In this document: positions 37,561-47,591 of the stretch, piece after piece | Layout of the letters: the number at the start of each line of letters is the position of its first letter | How positions within the stretch are numbered: position 1 is the first letter of the stretch | Assembly (NCBI RefSeq): GCF_001311865.1 | Contig: NZ_BBCD01000021.1 | Location: forward strand, 1-50,717 | Reading direction: 5' to 3' | DNA from: Piscibacillus salipiscarius JCM 13188 | GTDB taxonomy: Bacteria; Bacillota; Bacilli; Bacillales; Alkalibacillaceae | Length of the DNA: 50,717 nt | Notes under the pieces: model-generated | The model's input: only the letters and a program-made list of their open reading frames with translations | What the model was told of the DNA's origin: nothing | Databases searched by the model: none | Made by a program: the position numbers and the translations under genes

Positions 37561-39230
37561 TTACATCTTCTCTGGTGCTTCTACACCAATTAGTTTTAAT
37601 GCGTCTTGAATAACGACACGTACAGCTTTCATAAGAGCAATACGAGCTTGCGTTAATTCTTGCGCATCTAAATCAATTACTTTCTCAGCGTTATAAAAGC
37701 TGTGAAGATCTGACGCTAAGTCGAACACATACTGCGGAATGCGGTGTGGCATTCGTTTTTCGGCAGCATCAGCAATCACCTGAGGATAATCGCCAAGTCG
37801 TTTTAATAGCGCGGTCTCTTTCTCCGCCGTGAGAAGTGACGTGTCTGCATTTGCCTCAACATTAACACCTTTTTCTTTAGCTTGACGAAGCATGCTGCAG
37901 ATACGCGCATGCGCATACTGAACATAATATACTGGGTTTTCGTTTGACTGAGATTTCGCAAGGTCCATGTCGAAATCTAAATGAGCATCATTTGAACGCA
38001 TGATAAAGAAGTAACGTGTCGCATCGAGGCCAACTTCTTCAATTAGCTCCTTCATCGTTACTGCCTTACCTGTACGCTTACTCATTTTGACTTTTTCACC
38101 ATTTTCAAACAGGTTCACCATTTGGGTAATTTTAATGTCTAAAACCTCTTTTGGATAACCTAATGCTTGAATCGCGGCGTGCATTCTTGCGACATATCCA
38201 TGGTGGTCGGCGCCCCAAATGTTAATGAGCTCATCAAAACCACGCTCGATTTTATTTAAGTGGTACGCAATATCTGGCGTTAAATACGTGTAAGAACCGT
38301 CTTGCTTAACAAGTACGCGGTCTTTGTCATCGCCAAACTCCGTTGATTTAAGCCAAGTTGCACCGTCTGCTTCATAGACATAGCCTTTACCTCGAAGCTT
38401 TTGAACAGCACCTGCTACTAAATCTTGATCATACAATGATGTTTCAGAAAACCATGAATCAAATGGTACGCGATATTCTTTTAAATCTTCTTCAATTCGA
38501 TTTAATAAGTGTTTAAGGCCATACTGACGGAACTCAGCTAAACGTTCTTTTTCATCTAATTTCGTAAATTCATCACCGTGGTCATCAACTAAAGACTGCG
38601 CTAGTGCAACAATATCTTTTCCGTGATAGCCATCTTCAGGCATGTCCATCTCCTGGCCAAGTGCTTGGTAATAACGCGCGTTAATAGAACGTGCTAAATT
38701 ATCAATTTGATTACCCGCATCATTAATATAATATTCGCGTTCGATGTCAAAGCCTGCTTTTTCCATCACATTAGCTAATGCATCACCAAAAGCAGCACCT
38801 CTAGCATGTCCTAAGTGAAGCGTTCCGGTTGGATTGGCGGAAACAAACTCAATTTGAACTCGCTTGCTTTCACCTGCGTTCGTCTTTCCGTATTCGCTAC
38901 CTTGTTCTAGCACGGTATCCACGACCTCAGTTAGTGATGATTGATCAATAAAAAGTTAATAAAACCTGGTCCAGCAATGTCAACCTGTTTGACAGATGCT
39001 TTTTCACTATCTAAATGTTGAACGATCTCTTCGGCGATTTGACGTGGTGCTTTTTTTGCAATACGTGCAAGTTGCATCGCCATGTTCGTAGCATAGTCCC
39101 CGTGCGCCGAATCCTTTGGTGTTTCCAAAACGACATCGGGCATTTCATCCTTTGAAGCTAAGCCCGCTTCTAATACGGCAGATTCAATTCCTTGTTTTAA
39201 TGTCTCTTCGATTTGACCTACGATATTCAT
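37561..39230 (-). CDS. argS: Arginyl-tRNA synthetase (one frameshift)
   Basis: Class I aminoacyl-tRNA synthetase charging tRNA-Arg. About 556 residues. N-terminal Add1 domain ([19 protein letters not shown] ... [13 protein letters not shown]), HIGH motif as [24 protein letters not shown] motif as [14 protein letters not shown], and a C-terminal DALR anticodon-binding domain ([10 protein letters not shown]). The frame breaks near 38942, in [16 protein letters not shown]. The start ATG touches the ywiB stop, and both are in one operon as in B. subtilis. Confidence 0.96.
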
Positions 39231-39671
39231 CTAGGCAACCTCCTCTTGAAAGTGTAACTCAAATGTATGACGCCTCGGTTCTTGTTCATTCAGTACAACA
39301 TCATAGTTTAAATAGATTCGGCCAGAACGATTCCCAATCCCTTTGACAAACTGCATATGATGTGTGGTTGTTTCCATTCGAAACTTCCCAAACGGATGGT
39401 GATAAACACACTCTGTACTTGACCCTATTCTAAACACTTGATGCATTTGCAAGGATCCTTCTCGTTTAATTGACACGCGATCGTCCTGAACGACAATCGT
39501 TGTTGCGACATTCCCTAAGTCTTCCATTTCTTCTTCGTATTGAATCATGTGAATATGCCCTTTACGTGCATAAGTTCCATGTTCCGTTCTCGTAATGTTT
39601 TCATTACCATGTTCCTCATCGACAATTTCAGTATCTATTTTTATATGAATTGGAATTTTTTCACTAGACAA
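39231..39671 (-). CDS. ywiB: DUF1934 beta-barrel protein YwiB
   Basis: Intact, 146 residues. The lipocalin-like DUF1934 pattern shows in HGTYARKGHIHMIQYEEEM, RVSIKREGSLQMHQVFRIG and HPFGKFRMETTTHHMQF. Function unknown. TTG start at 39671 with AAAGGAAG nine bases upstream. It is the first gene of ywiB-argS and is divergent from pbpG. Upstream on the minus strand TATAAT occurs at about 39760, a candidate -10. Confidence 0.9.
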   Translation of the reverse strand: MSSEKIPIHIKIDTEIVDEEHGNENITRTEHGTYARKGHIHMIQYEEEMEDLGNVATTIVVQDDRVSIKREGSLQMHQVFRIGSSTECVYHHPFGKFRMETTTHHMQFVKGIGNRSGRIYLNYDVVLNEQEPRRHTFELHFQEEVA

Positions 39672-39802
39672 AAGAATCTTCCTTTCTCCCTAATCCAACA
39701 AACTCACGATTTAATACCTCATCTATTGTGCCACAAATTTTACTTGAAAGAAATTATACCAATTATTATATCTAACAAAACACTATATTAGAAGAGTTCT
39801 AC

Positions 39803-39832
39803 GTTTAAATTCATGCCAATTTTTACATACTA
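39803..39832 (+). promoter_or_regulatory. Candidate forespore (sigma-F/sigma-G) promoter of pbpG
   Basis: GTTTA (39803-39807) fits the sigma-F -35 GYWTA; 15 bases later TTACATACTA carries the ANANTW part of the sigma-F -10 and a perfect sigma-G-like CATACTA. It lies 37 bases before the ATG. B. subtilis pbpG is transcribed in the forespore by sigma-F. Confidence 0.6.
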
Positions 39833-39868
39833 GTAAAAGCAACTAGCCTTACGACAGGAGACGTGCTT

Positions 39869-41810
39869 ATGATTAGAAAAATACTTACATGGAGCATATT
39901 CGCATTAATCTTTGCTGTTTCAACTGGAGCAGTGATTCTTGTGTATTCTATTTTTCAAGGTCCACCTGAAATTAAACTAGATGAAAATACGGTTTTATAT
40001 GATCAAGATGGCCAAGTTCTCTCCGTTGAACACGGCGTCCAAACCGGTTTTGGGTGGAGCTCGATGATGTGTCTCCTTACGTGATTGACGCTTTTATAGC
40101 CGCAGAGGATGAGCATTTTTATAAACACATCGGCTTTGATTTCAAGCGAATTTTTAGCGCGATCTATCATAACGTTTTAGCGATGGAAAAGCGGCAAGGC
40201 GCAAGTACCATCACGCAGCAATACGCTAGAAACGTCTTTTTAACAAACCAAAAGACATGGGAACGTAAAATTAACGAAGCCTTAATTGCTTTAAGGCTTG
40301 AAATTTTTCAAGATAAAGATGACATACTAGAAGGTTATTTAAATACTATTTATTTGGTCATGGACAGTACGGGATTCAGGCAGCTAGTCAATATTATTTT
40401 GACAAAGAGGCAAGTGACCTTACGTTAGAAGAGTCAGCGTTACTTGCCGCAATTCCAAAAGGGCCTTCTGTCTATTCGCCACTTACATCCTTAGAAAATG
40501 CAACCGAACGTCAGCATTGGATCTTGGAACGCATGCATGAAACAGGGAAAATTACTGAAACAACGATGACGAGAGCGAAACAAGAAGAATTAAATTTTGT
40601 TGCAGCAGCATCCGAACAAGAACCTGAAGTTGGTAAGTACTTTCAGGATTATGCAATGGATCAAGCATCTAACATATTAGGAATTGACCGCCAAGCCATC
40701 GACACTCAAGGTTATCAAATATATACGACGATTAATCAAGATGCTCAAAAGAAACTAGAGGATACGATTAAACAAGAATTGCCTGAAGACTCCGAAGAAC
40801 TACAAATCGGAGCCGTTACTATTGATCCTCGTTCAAGTAAAATAGTAGCCATGCAAGGCGGAAGGGATTTCGACCAGACGCCATATAATCGCGTCACTCA
40901 AGCAGAACGTATGACAGGTTCGACATTTAAAGCCTTTTTATATTACGCAGCGCTCGTTTATGGGTTTACACCTTCAACACTTGTTGAGAGCCGTGAGACA
41001 ACATTTACATTAGAAAACGATGAAACATATACGCCAGGTAATGCAGGTGATTTCGCAAACAGACCCGTCACGCTCGCGCAGGCGCTTGCCGTGTCTGATA
41101 ATATATATGCGATTAAAACAGCCATGGAGATAGGACCTGAGAACATCGTTGAAGCCGCACGTGCATTTGGAATTGAAGCAGACTTAAAAGCCGTCCCGTC
41201 TATCGCAATTGGTACAGGATACCTCTCACCACTCGAGATGACAAAAGCGTACAGTGTTTTGGCAAATCAAGGCTGGTCGGTAAAACCCTATGTCATTGAA
41301 AAAATCGTTGACCGAGACGGTAATATCGTTTACCAGCACCAAGCCGAGACACCAAAGCGATTGTTAGAGGAGAATCATGCATTCGTTCTTACGCACATGC
41401 TGACAGGAATGTTTAATGACAAATTTACAGACTACATGAGAGCAACGGGTGCCAATGTTGCTCCTATTATTCAAGGCCATCAATATGCCGGGAAATCAGG
41501 AAGTACCGATTTTGATAGTTGGATGATTGGTTTTACGCCTGAGTACACCACAGCAGTTTGGACAGGATACGATGATCACCGTGAAATGACTAAAGTTCAA
41601 GACTTTAGAGTGTCTAAACAGGTGTGGGCTAAATATATGAGCCAGCTTCATGCTGGTTTACCAACACAAACCTTCAATGTTCCAACAGGTGTTGTAGGGC
41701 TGAAGGTCGATCCGATCTCTGGTAAATTAGAAGGTCCAGCATGTGAAGACAGATCTGTTATGATGTACTACATTAAAGGGACTCAACCAAAAGAAGTATG
41801 TAGTGAGTAA
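39869..41810 (+). CDS. pbpG: Class A penicillin-binding protein PbpG (two frameshifts)
   Basis: Bifunctional peptidoglycan synthase, about 647 residues. Membrane anchor MIRKILTWSIFALIFAVSTG; transglycosylase domain with AAEDEHFYKHIGFDFKRI (catalytic Glu) and GASTITQQYARNVFL; transpeptidase domain with the Ser nucleophile in GSTFKAFLYY, SDN in AVSDNIYAIK and KSG in YAGKSGSTDFDSW. Frame breaks near 40045 and 40360. In B. subtilis PbpG acts with PbpF in spore germ-cell-wall primordium synthesis. Start ATG 39869 with AGGAG upstream. The speE-speB genes found beside pbpG in B. subtilis are absent here. Confidence 0.92.
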
Positions 41811-41815
41811 AAAAT

Positions 41816-41849
41816 AAAAGGGGCTAGCCATTAGTGGCCAGCCCCTTTT
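41816..41849 (+). terminator. Terminator after pbpG
   Basis: AAAAGGGGCT-GCCA pairs with TGGC-AGCCCCTTTT with one internal mismatch, loop TTAG, followed by TTTTATTTG. It begins within ten bases of the stop. Confidence 0.93.
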
Positions 41850-41955
41850 ATTTGTCCTAATAAACATGTGCTATAAAACCCATGTTTATCTATATTTTAC
41901 AAAGGATTTATAAAACTTACAATGTAAAAGATTAATGTTCACAATTCATTCAAAA

Positions 41956-42477
41956 TTAAACGAACGCTTGTTTTAATTCATCCGCTGCATTTTTCCAATA
42001 ATCTTCGTTAAATTCTTTTAAGAAATCGCCTAATAATGTTTTCGAATGATCATCCATTTGATCAACGACAATACGACCTTTTAGTGATTTATCCATTCGA
42101 TTGACATGCTCGGCTAAAATTTTATACCCACGGCGCGCTTCACGGTCGACTTCTAAATAGCTTGCTGCCACACCATGATAATAAGGTCCTTCCTCACCGC
42201 GTTCAACTGTGACCCATACAATCCAATAAGGCTTACCATTTGGAACCTCTTCTTTTTCCGTTACGAACTTAATCCGTTTCTCAACTTCACTTCTTGCGTG
42301 CATCGCTCCCATATCTACCCAAACCTTATCTTCGTTCGGGTCGACAACCAGTGGTGACATATTCTCTAAACTAATAGCCCCACCGCCACTATATCCAGGG
42401 TGACCATCAATCGGGTCATCTTTCATAATCGTAAACTGATTACTTTTCTTTTCATTTTTATCATCAAACGAATTCAT
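41956..42477 (-). CDS. ywhD: YwhD family protein
   Basis: Intact, about 173 residues, function unknown. Soluble and acidic; conserved segments DPIDGHPGYSGGGAISLENM, VWVDMGAMHARSEVEKRI and GPYYHGVAASYLEVDREA match B. subtilis YwhD, which also lies beside pbpG. ATG at 42477 with GAGGAGG seven bases upstream. It is convergent with pbpG and divergent from the lipoprotein-chemoreceptor operon. Confidence 0.9.
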   Translation of the reverse strand: MNSFDDKNEKKSNQFTIMKDDPIDGHPGYSGGGAISLENMSPLVVDPNEDKVWVDMGAMHARSEVEKRIKFVTEKEEVPNGKPYWIVWVTVERGEEGPYYHGVAASYLEVDREARRGYKILAEHVNRMDKSLKGRIVVDQMDDHSKTLLGDFLKEFNEDYWKNAADELKQAFV

Positions 42478-42561
42478 GAGAGAAACCTCCTCCAAACTCA
42501 ATCTAAATCTATTTTGCCATAAAGCGAGCTGTTTATAAAGCCATGACGTTTTCTATAATTT

Positions 42562-42594
42562 TTGAATAAAACTCCTATTCAGTCTTTTATTCAA
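42562..42594. promoter_or_regulatory. Inverted repeat upstream of the lipoprotein-chemoreceptor operon
   Basis: TTGAATAAAA (42562-42571) and TTTTATTCAA (42585-42594) are a perfect ten-base inverted repeat with a 13-base spacer, directly upstream of the sigma-D promoter and within the ywhD upstream region. It could be an operator; no protein can be assigned. Confidence 0.5.
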
Positions 42595-42598
42595 GTGT

Positions 42599-42624
42599 TA
42601 AAAGTTGTCATTTTATGTCGATAT
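42599..42624 (+). promoter_or_regulatory. Sigma-D (motility) promoter of the lipoprotein-chemoreceptor operon
   Basis: TAAA (42599-42602), 14-base spacer, GTCGATAT (42617-42624), against the sigma-D consensus TAAA-N15-GCCGATAT; one mismatch. It lies 40 bases before the start codon. Chemoreceptor genes are typical sigma-D targets. Confidence 0.75.
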
Positions 42625-42664
42625 AATAATTTATCGCAACAAGAAAGAAGTTAGGAGTGAAGAT

Positions 42665-43606
42665 ATGAAACAATTTTTAGTCATTGTACTTATTGGTATA
42701 GCCATCGTTATGTCAGGGTGCAGTGAAGACAATAGTCAGAAGACTGATAAGGAGATTAGTGCTGGGCTCGTCGTCACAGAAAGTGGTCTAGGAGATGACT
42801 CGTTTAGTGACTCTGCCTTTCAAGGATTAGAGCAAGCAAGAGATGAGTTGGGGGTCACGTTTGATTACCGCGAACCTTTTGAAGGTGATTTTGTTGCTCA
42901 GATGGAAGAGCTCATAACCCAGGATCATGACGTTATTATGGGGCTCAGTTATAACGCACAGGCTGCAATGGAACAATTAGCCGAAGAGTATCCAGAACAG
43001 CAATTTGTTTTAATTGATGCCGTATCTGATAAAGATAACGTGACCTCAATTACCTTCAAAGAGGATGAAGGAAGTTATTTAATTGGACTCATCGCTGGTA
43101 TGAGAACTAAATCCAATGTCGTTGGATTTATTGGCGGGGAACGAATTGAGGTTGTGAAGAAGTTTGAGCGCGGGTTTAAAGAAGGCGTTCAAGCTGTCAA
43201 TAAAGATGCTGAAGTGCTGGTAGAATATGCAGAAACATTCGACGATGATGCACTTGGGGCTAAATTGACAAGAGAAATGGTCAATAAAGATGCTGATTAT
43301 GTCTTTCACGCAGCAGGTTTTACTGGCGTTGGAACTTTAAAAGAAGCCGAAAAACAAGGAATCTATGCCTTTGGGGTTGATAGTGATCAGTACTTTGTAG
43401 CAGAAGATGCAGTCGTTACATCGATGATGAAAAATGTAAATATTGCGTTATACGATATTATGAAAAGACTAGTTAATGACGAACAATTAACTGGAGAACA
43501 TATTGAATTAGGTATTGAAGAAAACGGCGTTGGACTAGCGCCAATTCGCTTGATTGAACTGACTCAGTCACAGCAACAACGAATTGATCAGGAGGTGAAC
43601 CAATGA
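42665..43606 (+). CDS. BMP-family substrate-binding lipoprotein (Med/PnrA-like)
   Basis: Intact, 313 residues. Lipoprotein signal [19 protein letters not shown] (Cys 19). The mature part is a periplasmic-binding fold of the BMP (basic membrane protein) family: [60 protein letters not shown] and [20 protein letters not shown]. Relatives bind nucleosides (PnrA) or act in competence (Med). No ABC ATPase or permease is nearby; instead it overlaps a chemoreceptor gene by four bases (ATGA), so its likely job is to present a ligand to that receptor. Behind a sigma-D promoter. ATG 42665 with AGGAGTGAAG upstream. Confidence 0.9.
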   Translation: MKQFLVIVLIGIAIVMSGCSEDNSQKTDKEISAGLVVTESGLGDDSFSDSAFQGLEQARDELGVTFDYREPFEGDFVAQMEELITQDHDVIMGLSYNAQAAMEQLAEEYPEQQFVLIDAVSDKDNVTSITFKEDEGSYLIGLIAGMRTKSNVVGFIGGERIEVVKKFERGFKEGVQAVNKDAEVLVEYAETFDDDALGAKLTREMVNKDADYVFHAAGFTGVGTLKEAEKQGIYAFGVDSDQYFVAEDAVVTSMMKNVNIALYDIMKRLVNDEQLTGEHIELGIEENGVGLAPIRLIELTQSQQQRIDQEVNQ

Positions 43607-45258
43607 GTATTAGCAAACGATTATATACGATGACTTTGATCCCTCTTTTACTAAGTCTTGTATTAATTTCTTATATTGTATTCCAGATGCTAAGTTTTGA
43701 AAGTTCTTCAAATGAAGATGTTGAGTATTTGCTAGAAGTAAAGGAACTTAACAGTCAATTAATTTCGGTTGAACAAACGCTTGATACATATAGTTACAAC
43801 CCTTCTGAAGCGTCAAGACAAAAGGCTTTATCTCAAGTTGAAACAACCAAAGAATCTATCTCAAACATAAAGCCGATGATTCAAACAGATGAACAGAAAT
43901 CATGGTTTAATCAAGCATTAAACAAATTTAACGACTGGGAACAGGTTACCGTTAATGCACTTGAATCCGAGGACTTAAATGAAGTTCAAAGACAGTCGTC
44001 TAGAACGGCCGGCATTTTAAATGATATTTATATGCTTCAGCGTGAAGCTCAAGCTTGGTACGATGCAAAAATTAGTGCTCAACAAAACGCGATTCAAAAT
44101 CTTATTATTTTTGCTGTAATTGCAGCTGTTATTTTAATTGGTTTATCAGTTTTAGCTACTTACAGGTTAACATCACGCATTGCCAAACCAATTAGAAACT
44201 TATCAAATCAAGCAACTCAAGTTGCAGAAGGTGATCTCACTATAGAGATTGATGCACCTGATGAGGCAAAAGATGAAGTGGATCAGTTAAAACAAGCCTT
44301 TAAAGCGATGATTTATAACTTAACATCTACACTTCAATCCGTTCAAAAAATCGGTAATAATGTAAATGACTTTAGTAACAAGCTAAATCATGAGATGGAA
44401 GGATTGTCTGAATCTACTGGGCAAGTTTCGAGTTCAACAGATGAACTTGCCGAGGGAAGCCAGTCTATTTCAAATGATATCCAAGATGTTGCCGGATTAA
44501 TTGAAAGAATGAACCATCAGTTTGAGCGAAATACGACTGAGAGCCAGCACGCATCTGATCAGTCAACGCAAGCTCTTTCGTCAGTTAAAAATGGACAAAC
44601 TGCCATTCAAGATCAGCGCACTGTTATGGATCAACACAATCACTCTATTCAAAATGTTGAACAATCCGTTAGTAATTTTATTCAGTACACAGAAGAAATT
44701 GAAAGTACAATTAAAATTGTGAATGACATCTCAGAACAAACCAATTTACTAGCCTTAAATGCAGCCATTGAAGCCGCACGGGCTGGTGAGCACGGGAAAG
44801 GGTTCGCAGTTGTTGCAGATGAAGTTAGAAAACTAGCCGAACAATCGACTAGTGCAACAAGCGAAATATCCTCCATGGTCGATCAAATTAAGTCGGGCGT
44901 ATCGATTATTGAGCAAGAAATGAACGAAACAGTACAATTAACACAAAAACAACATGAGTCTCTCAATGATTCAGAGGAGTCCTTTAAAGATATCAGGGAA
45001 CATGTTGACTCTATCTATCAACGATTAACAGATCTAGCTCATGATATGAAAGAGTCCAAAGAACAAAGTTTGCAAGTAACCTCTTCTATTCAAAACATTA
45101 GTGCCATTACGGAACAAACTGCAGCTGGTACTGAGGAAATTTCAGCTTCTGCTGAAGAACAGCAACATGCCTTCGAGCAGTTAAAGCATGAAGCTAATCA
45201 GCTGAAGAGCATGATTAACGAGCTTAATCAGCAGTTAACTAAGTTTAAAATTGAATAG
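43603..45258 (+). CDS. Methyl-accepting chemotaxis protein
   Basis: Intact, 551 residues. TM1 about 10-30, an extracellular four-helix-bundle-sized region of about 135 residues (31-166), TM2 about 167-187, HAMP ([20 protein letters not shown]) and a signalling domain with the hairpin tip [20 protein letters not shown] then [18 protein letters not shown], which binds CheA and CheW. There is no dCACHE or PAS sensor, so it could sense directly or through the lipoprotein encoded just upstream. Translation is coupled through ATGA. A strong terminator follows. Confidence 0.95.
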   Translation: MSISKRLYTMTLIPLLLSLVLISYIVFQMLSFESSSNEDVEYLLEVKELNSQLISVEQTLDTYSYNPSEASRQKALSQVETTKESISNIKPMIQTDEQKSWFNQALNKFNDWEQVTVNALESEDLNEVQRQSSRTAGILNDIYMLQREAQAWYDAKISAQQNAIQNLIIFAVIAAVILIGLSVLATYRLTSRIAKPIRNLSNQATQVAEGDLTIEIDAPDEAKDEVDQLKQAFKAMIYNLTSTLQSVQKIGNNVNDFSNKLNHEMEGLSESTGQVSSSTDELAEGSQSISNDIQDVAGLIERMNHQFERNTTESQHASDQSTQALSSVKNGQTAIQDQRTVMDQHNHSIQNVEQSVSNFIQYTEEIESTIKIVNDISEQTNLLALNAAIEAARAGEHGKGFAVVADEVRKLAEQSTSATSEISSMVDQIKSGVSIIEQEMNETVQLTQKQHESLNDSEESFKDIREHVDSIYQRLTDLAHDMKESKEQSLQVTSSIQNISAITEQTAAGTEEISASAEEQQHAFEQLKHEANQLKSMINELNQQLTKFKIE

Positions 45259-45271
45259 TATTTATATAAAG

Positions 45272-45297
45272 AAGGACCGAGCAGCTGCTCGGTCCTT
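45272..45297 (+). terminator. Terminator after the chemoreceptor gene
   Basis: AAGGACCGAGCAG and CTGCTCGGTCCTT form a perfect hairpin followed by TTTTA. It lies between convergent genes; on the minus strand it is followed by CTTTATA, so it may act on both. Confidence 0.92.
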
Positions 45298-45306
45298 TTA
45301 TGCCTA

Positions 45307-46588
45307 TTATAAATAACCTAATTTTGTTGCTTCATGGGTTAACTCTTCTCTAAACTTTGGATGAGCAATCTCAATTAAAGCTTTTGTTCGTTCGCGGATC
45401 GTTTTACCTCTAAGTCTTGCAATTCCATATTCCGTTACAATATAATCAACATCATTCTTATGCGTCGAAATTGGTGTATTTGGTTTTAACGTCGGAATTA
45501 TTTTTGAGACTTCATCATTTTTAGCTGTCGAATGTAAACATATAATTGCTCTTCCGTTTTCATTTAGACGTGCTGCAGTCTGGAAATCAGACTGACCTCC
45601 GGTTGATGAAAAATAGAGGTCTCCTACTTTCTCAGAGTTAACTTGTCCCATAAAGTCAACCTCGACCCCAGCATTAACTGTTACTAAATCATTAATATCT
45701 TTTAGTAGACAAGCATTGTTCGTCTGACTGACCGGCATCATATAAATGTCTTCATTTTCGTGCATGAAATCATATAAGGCTTGTGAGCCAAAAGCAAACG
45801 TAGCTGTCATTTTACCCTTTTTAAACGGATTATTTTCATTGGTCACTGCACCACTTTTTATAAAGCTCAATAATTTTCTCTGGGATCATTTCCGTATGAA
45901 CACTCAAATTACGATAATCTTTTAAGTTATCAATGATGGCATTCGGGATTGAACCATAACCAATCTGAAGCGTATCACCGTTTTTAATAAGACTCGCCAC
46001 GTGATCTCCAATTATTTGATCTTTCTCAGAAAGTTTGGATTCTGGCGCCTCAGGTAATGGTTGATGATGTTCGATTAATGCCGTCACTTCTGAAATGTGA
46101 ATTTGATTATCACCAAAAGTCCTTGGCATATACTTATTCACTTCTAATAGGATGGTATCTGCCTCTTTAACCATAGAGATAATATGATCTGCGTTTGTTC
46201 CCATTGAAAAATAGCCATTTTCGTCCATCGGGGATACAGTAGCCAGCACGACTGGTTTTCTAGCCTCTTGCTTTAGCAGGTTCGGAACATCCGAAAAGTG
46301 GTTGGGAAGTAAATCAATTCTTCCTTCTTTAAACGCTTGACGCTCTGATGCGCCCATAAACATACTAATGACTTTTAATCGATCTGGATCAACATCGATG
46401 ACTTCACGTGGGGTGAACATCATGTAATAGCGGTTATTATTTAGGCCATCATAGTTTTCAAGTTGTTTGATTAAAGCATCTGGTTCCCCGCAAAGAATAG
46501 GTGTCATTAAATCCGTCTCAGGCTGAATATATTGAACCGCTTCTTCTGCAGTTTTAAGTTTTTCATTATATAACGCTTGATGATTCAT
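45307..46588 (-). CDS. Acetyl-CoA hydrolase/CoA-transferase family protein (one frameshift)
   Basis: About 427 residues, two-domain CoA-transferase fold of the Cat1/4-hydroxybutyrate CoA-transferase family. Visible blocks: ATVSPMDENGYFSMGTNADH, LEVNKYMPRTFGD, LQIGYGSIPNAIIDNLKD, VDFMGQVNSEKVGDLYFSST and GGQSDFQTAARLNENG, HKNDVDYIVTEYGIARLRGK. The acyl-enzyme Glu is probably in GQVNSEKVG, by family analogy. It transfers CoA between acetate and another short-chain acid; the acceptor cannot be told. The frame breaks near 45852, where one A is extra (IELYKSGAVTNENNP). It stands alone, with a terminator shared at 45272-45297. Confidence 0.88.
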
Positions 46589-46661
46589 TGTGCTTCCTCC
46601 TCTATGTTGTCTGGACTAGTATTATTGAAACACTTTTTTGGTGACAAATCTAGTTATGTTT

Positions 46662-46783
46662 ATTGTTAATTTCGCCCCCTAATTTTAATTGACGTCCCTA
46701 TTGACATTCAGGTACTCCCAATTTAGGTTGGACATGTTTCTATTGACGTTAGGAGCTCGCCTAACGACATTCAGAGTTTTCAC
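46662..46783. repeat. 21-base periodic repeat array, family C, locus 2 (ATTGAC/AACGAC)
   Basis: Units start at 46662, 46681, 46700, 46721, 46742 and 46763, with lengths 19, 19, 21, 21, 21 and 21. They begin ATTG, AATT, ATTGAC, ATTTAG, ATTGAC and AACGAC; most end in CCT or TCT. Same family as 34758-34871 (compare GCTCGCC endings). With the ywdK terminator it makes up the gap 46589-46842. Confidence 0.6.
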
Positions 46784-46820
46784 ACCCTCACGGCGAGTTG
46801 GATCCAAAAACCAATATAAA

Positions 46821-46844
46821 AAGAGGCTGAATCATCAGCCTCTT
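46821..46844 (-). terminator. Terminator after ywdK
   Basis: AAGAGGCTGA and TCAGCCTCTT, perfect ten-pair stem, four-base loop, followed on the minus strand by TTTTTATATTGG. It overlaps the stop codon of ywdK by two bases. Confidence 0.9.
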
Positions 46845-47213
46845 AACCTACTACTTTCATAATGCTTATTCCGAGTAATACCCATCCAACGAGAAATGCC
46901 ACGCCACCAATTGGGGTGATCATAGCAAATGTTTTAATACCGCTTAATGAGTAAATGTAAAGACTACCTGAGAATAAAATGATTCCAAGTAAAAAATGTC
47001 CACCCTGCTGATGCTAACATCGAATGTCGAAGCGTAACATCATCATGCCTGCGATGAAAATGGCTAGTGTGTGGAACATTTGATATTGTACTGCTTTCTC
47101 CCAGGTACTCATCATTTTTCACTTAGCTTACTTTCTAAACCATGAGCGCCGAATGCTCCAAGCGCTACTGCGAGAAATCCGTTTATGACTCCGATGAGTA
47201 ATAGTGCTTTCAT
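46843..47213 (-). CDS. ywdK: DUF423 membrane protein YwdK (three frameshifts)
   Basis: Reconstructed to about 122 residues. N-terminus MKALLLIGVINGFLAVALGA FGAHGLESKL, then WEKAVQYQMFHTLAIFIAGM, a third hydrophobic block (TFLLGIILFSGSLYIYSLSG) and a C-terminal ITPIGGVAFLVGWVLLGISI. The AFGAHGL and YQMFHTLA motifs define DUF423. Four TM segments, function unknown. Breaks fall near 47118, 47030 and 46998. ATG 47213 after AGGGGAT; 16 bases downstream of ywdI, as in B. subtilis. Confidence 0.85.
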
Positions 47214-47229
47214 GTTCTATCCCCTTTTG

Positions 47230-47539
47230 CTAGAAATCGAAAATCGATTCACCGTTCGCATCATCTTCATCCAACAAACTACGTTCTGGTTGTTTTGTAT
47301 TCTTTTGAATCCCCATCATTTTCGCCTCAGCATCTGTCATGTCTGGCGCGTGTTTTGCCGTAATCACTTTAGATACTTCAGGTTTTTCCTCGATATCTTC
47401 ATATGAATTAATCACGACATCAGCTAATGATTTCACTGCATGCATTTTTGCAATGACATGCTCATGAGGAGTCTCTTCATCAAGTTGATTGAGTTCTTTT
47501 TTTTAATTGACGGATAATCGCATGATAAGATACGGTCAT
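47230..47539 (-). CDS. ywdI: YwdI family protein (one frameshift)
   Basis: About 103 residues, soluble, function unknown. Start ATG 47539 with a full AGGAGG site; N-terminus MTVSYHAIIRQLKKELNQLD, then HEHVIAKMHAVKSLADVVIN and a C-terminus ending in DEDDANGESIFDF. A run of eight T at 47497-47504 should be seven, which joins the two halves. Named from similarity in layout to B. subtilis YwdI upstream of ywdK; sequence recognition is moderate. Confidence 0.75.
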
Positions 47540-47591
47540 CTCTGTTTCCTCCTAGATTATACTCACCATTAGTATAACACGGTCCTCTTAA

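Noticed and set aside
37040..39230. T-box leader for argS
   Set aside because: argS follows ywiB without a gap and no specifier loop or T-box sequence is present upstream of ywiB.
45307..46588. Two-subunit CoA-transferase encoded by adjacent genes
   Set aside because: The two frames overlap and join after removal of one A; the family is single-chain of this length.
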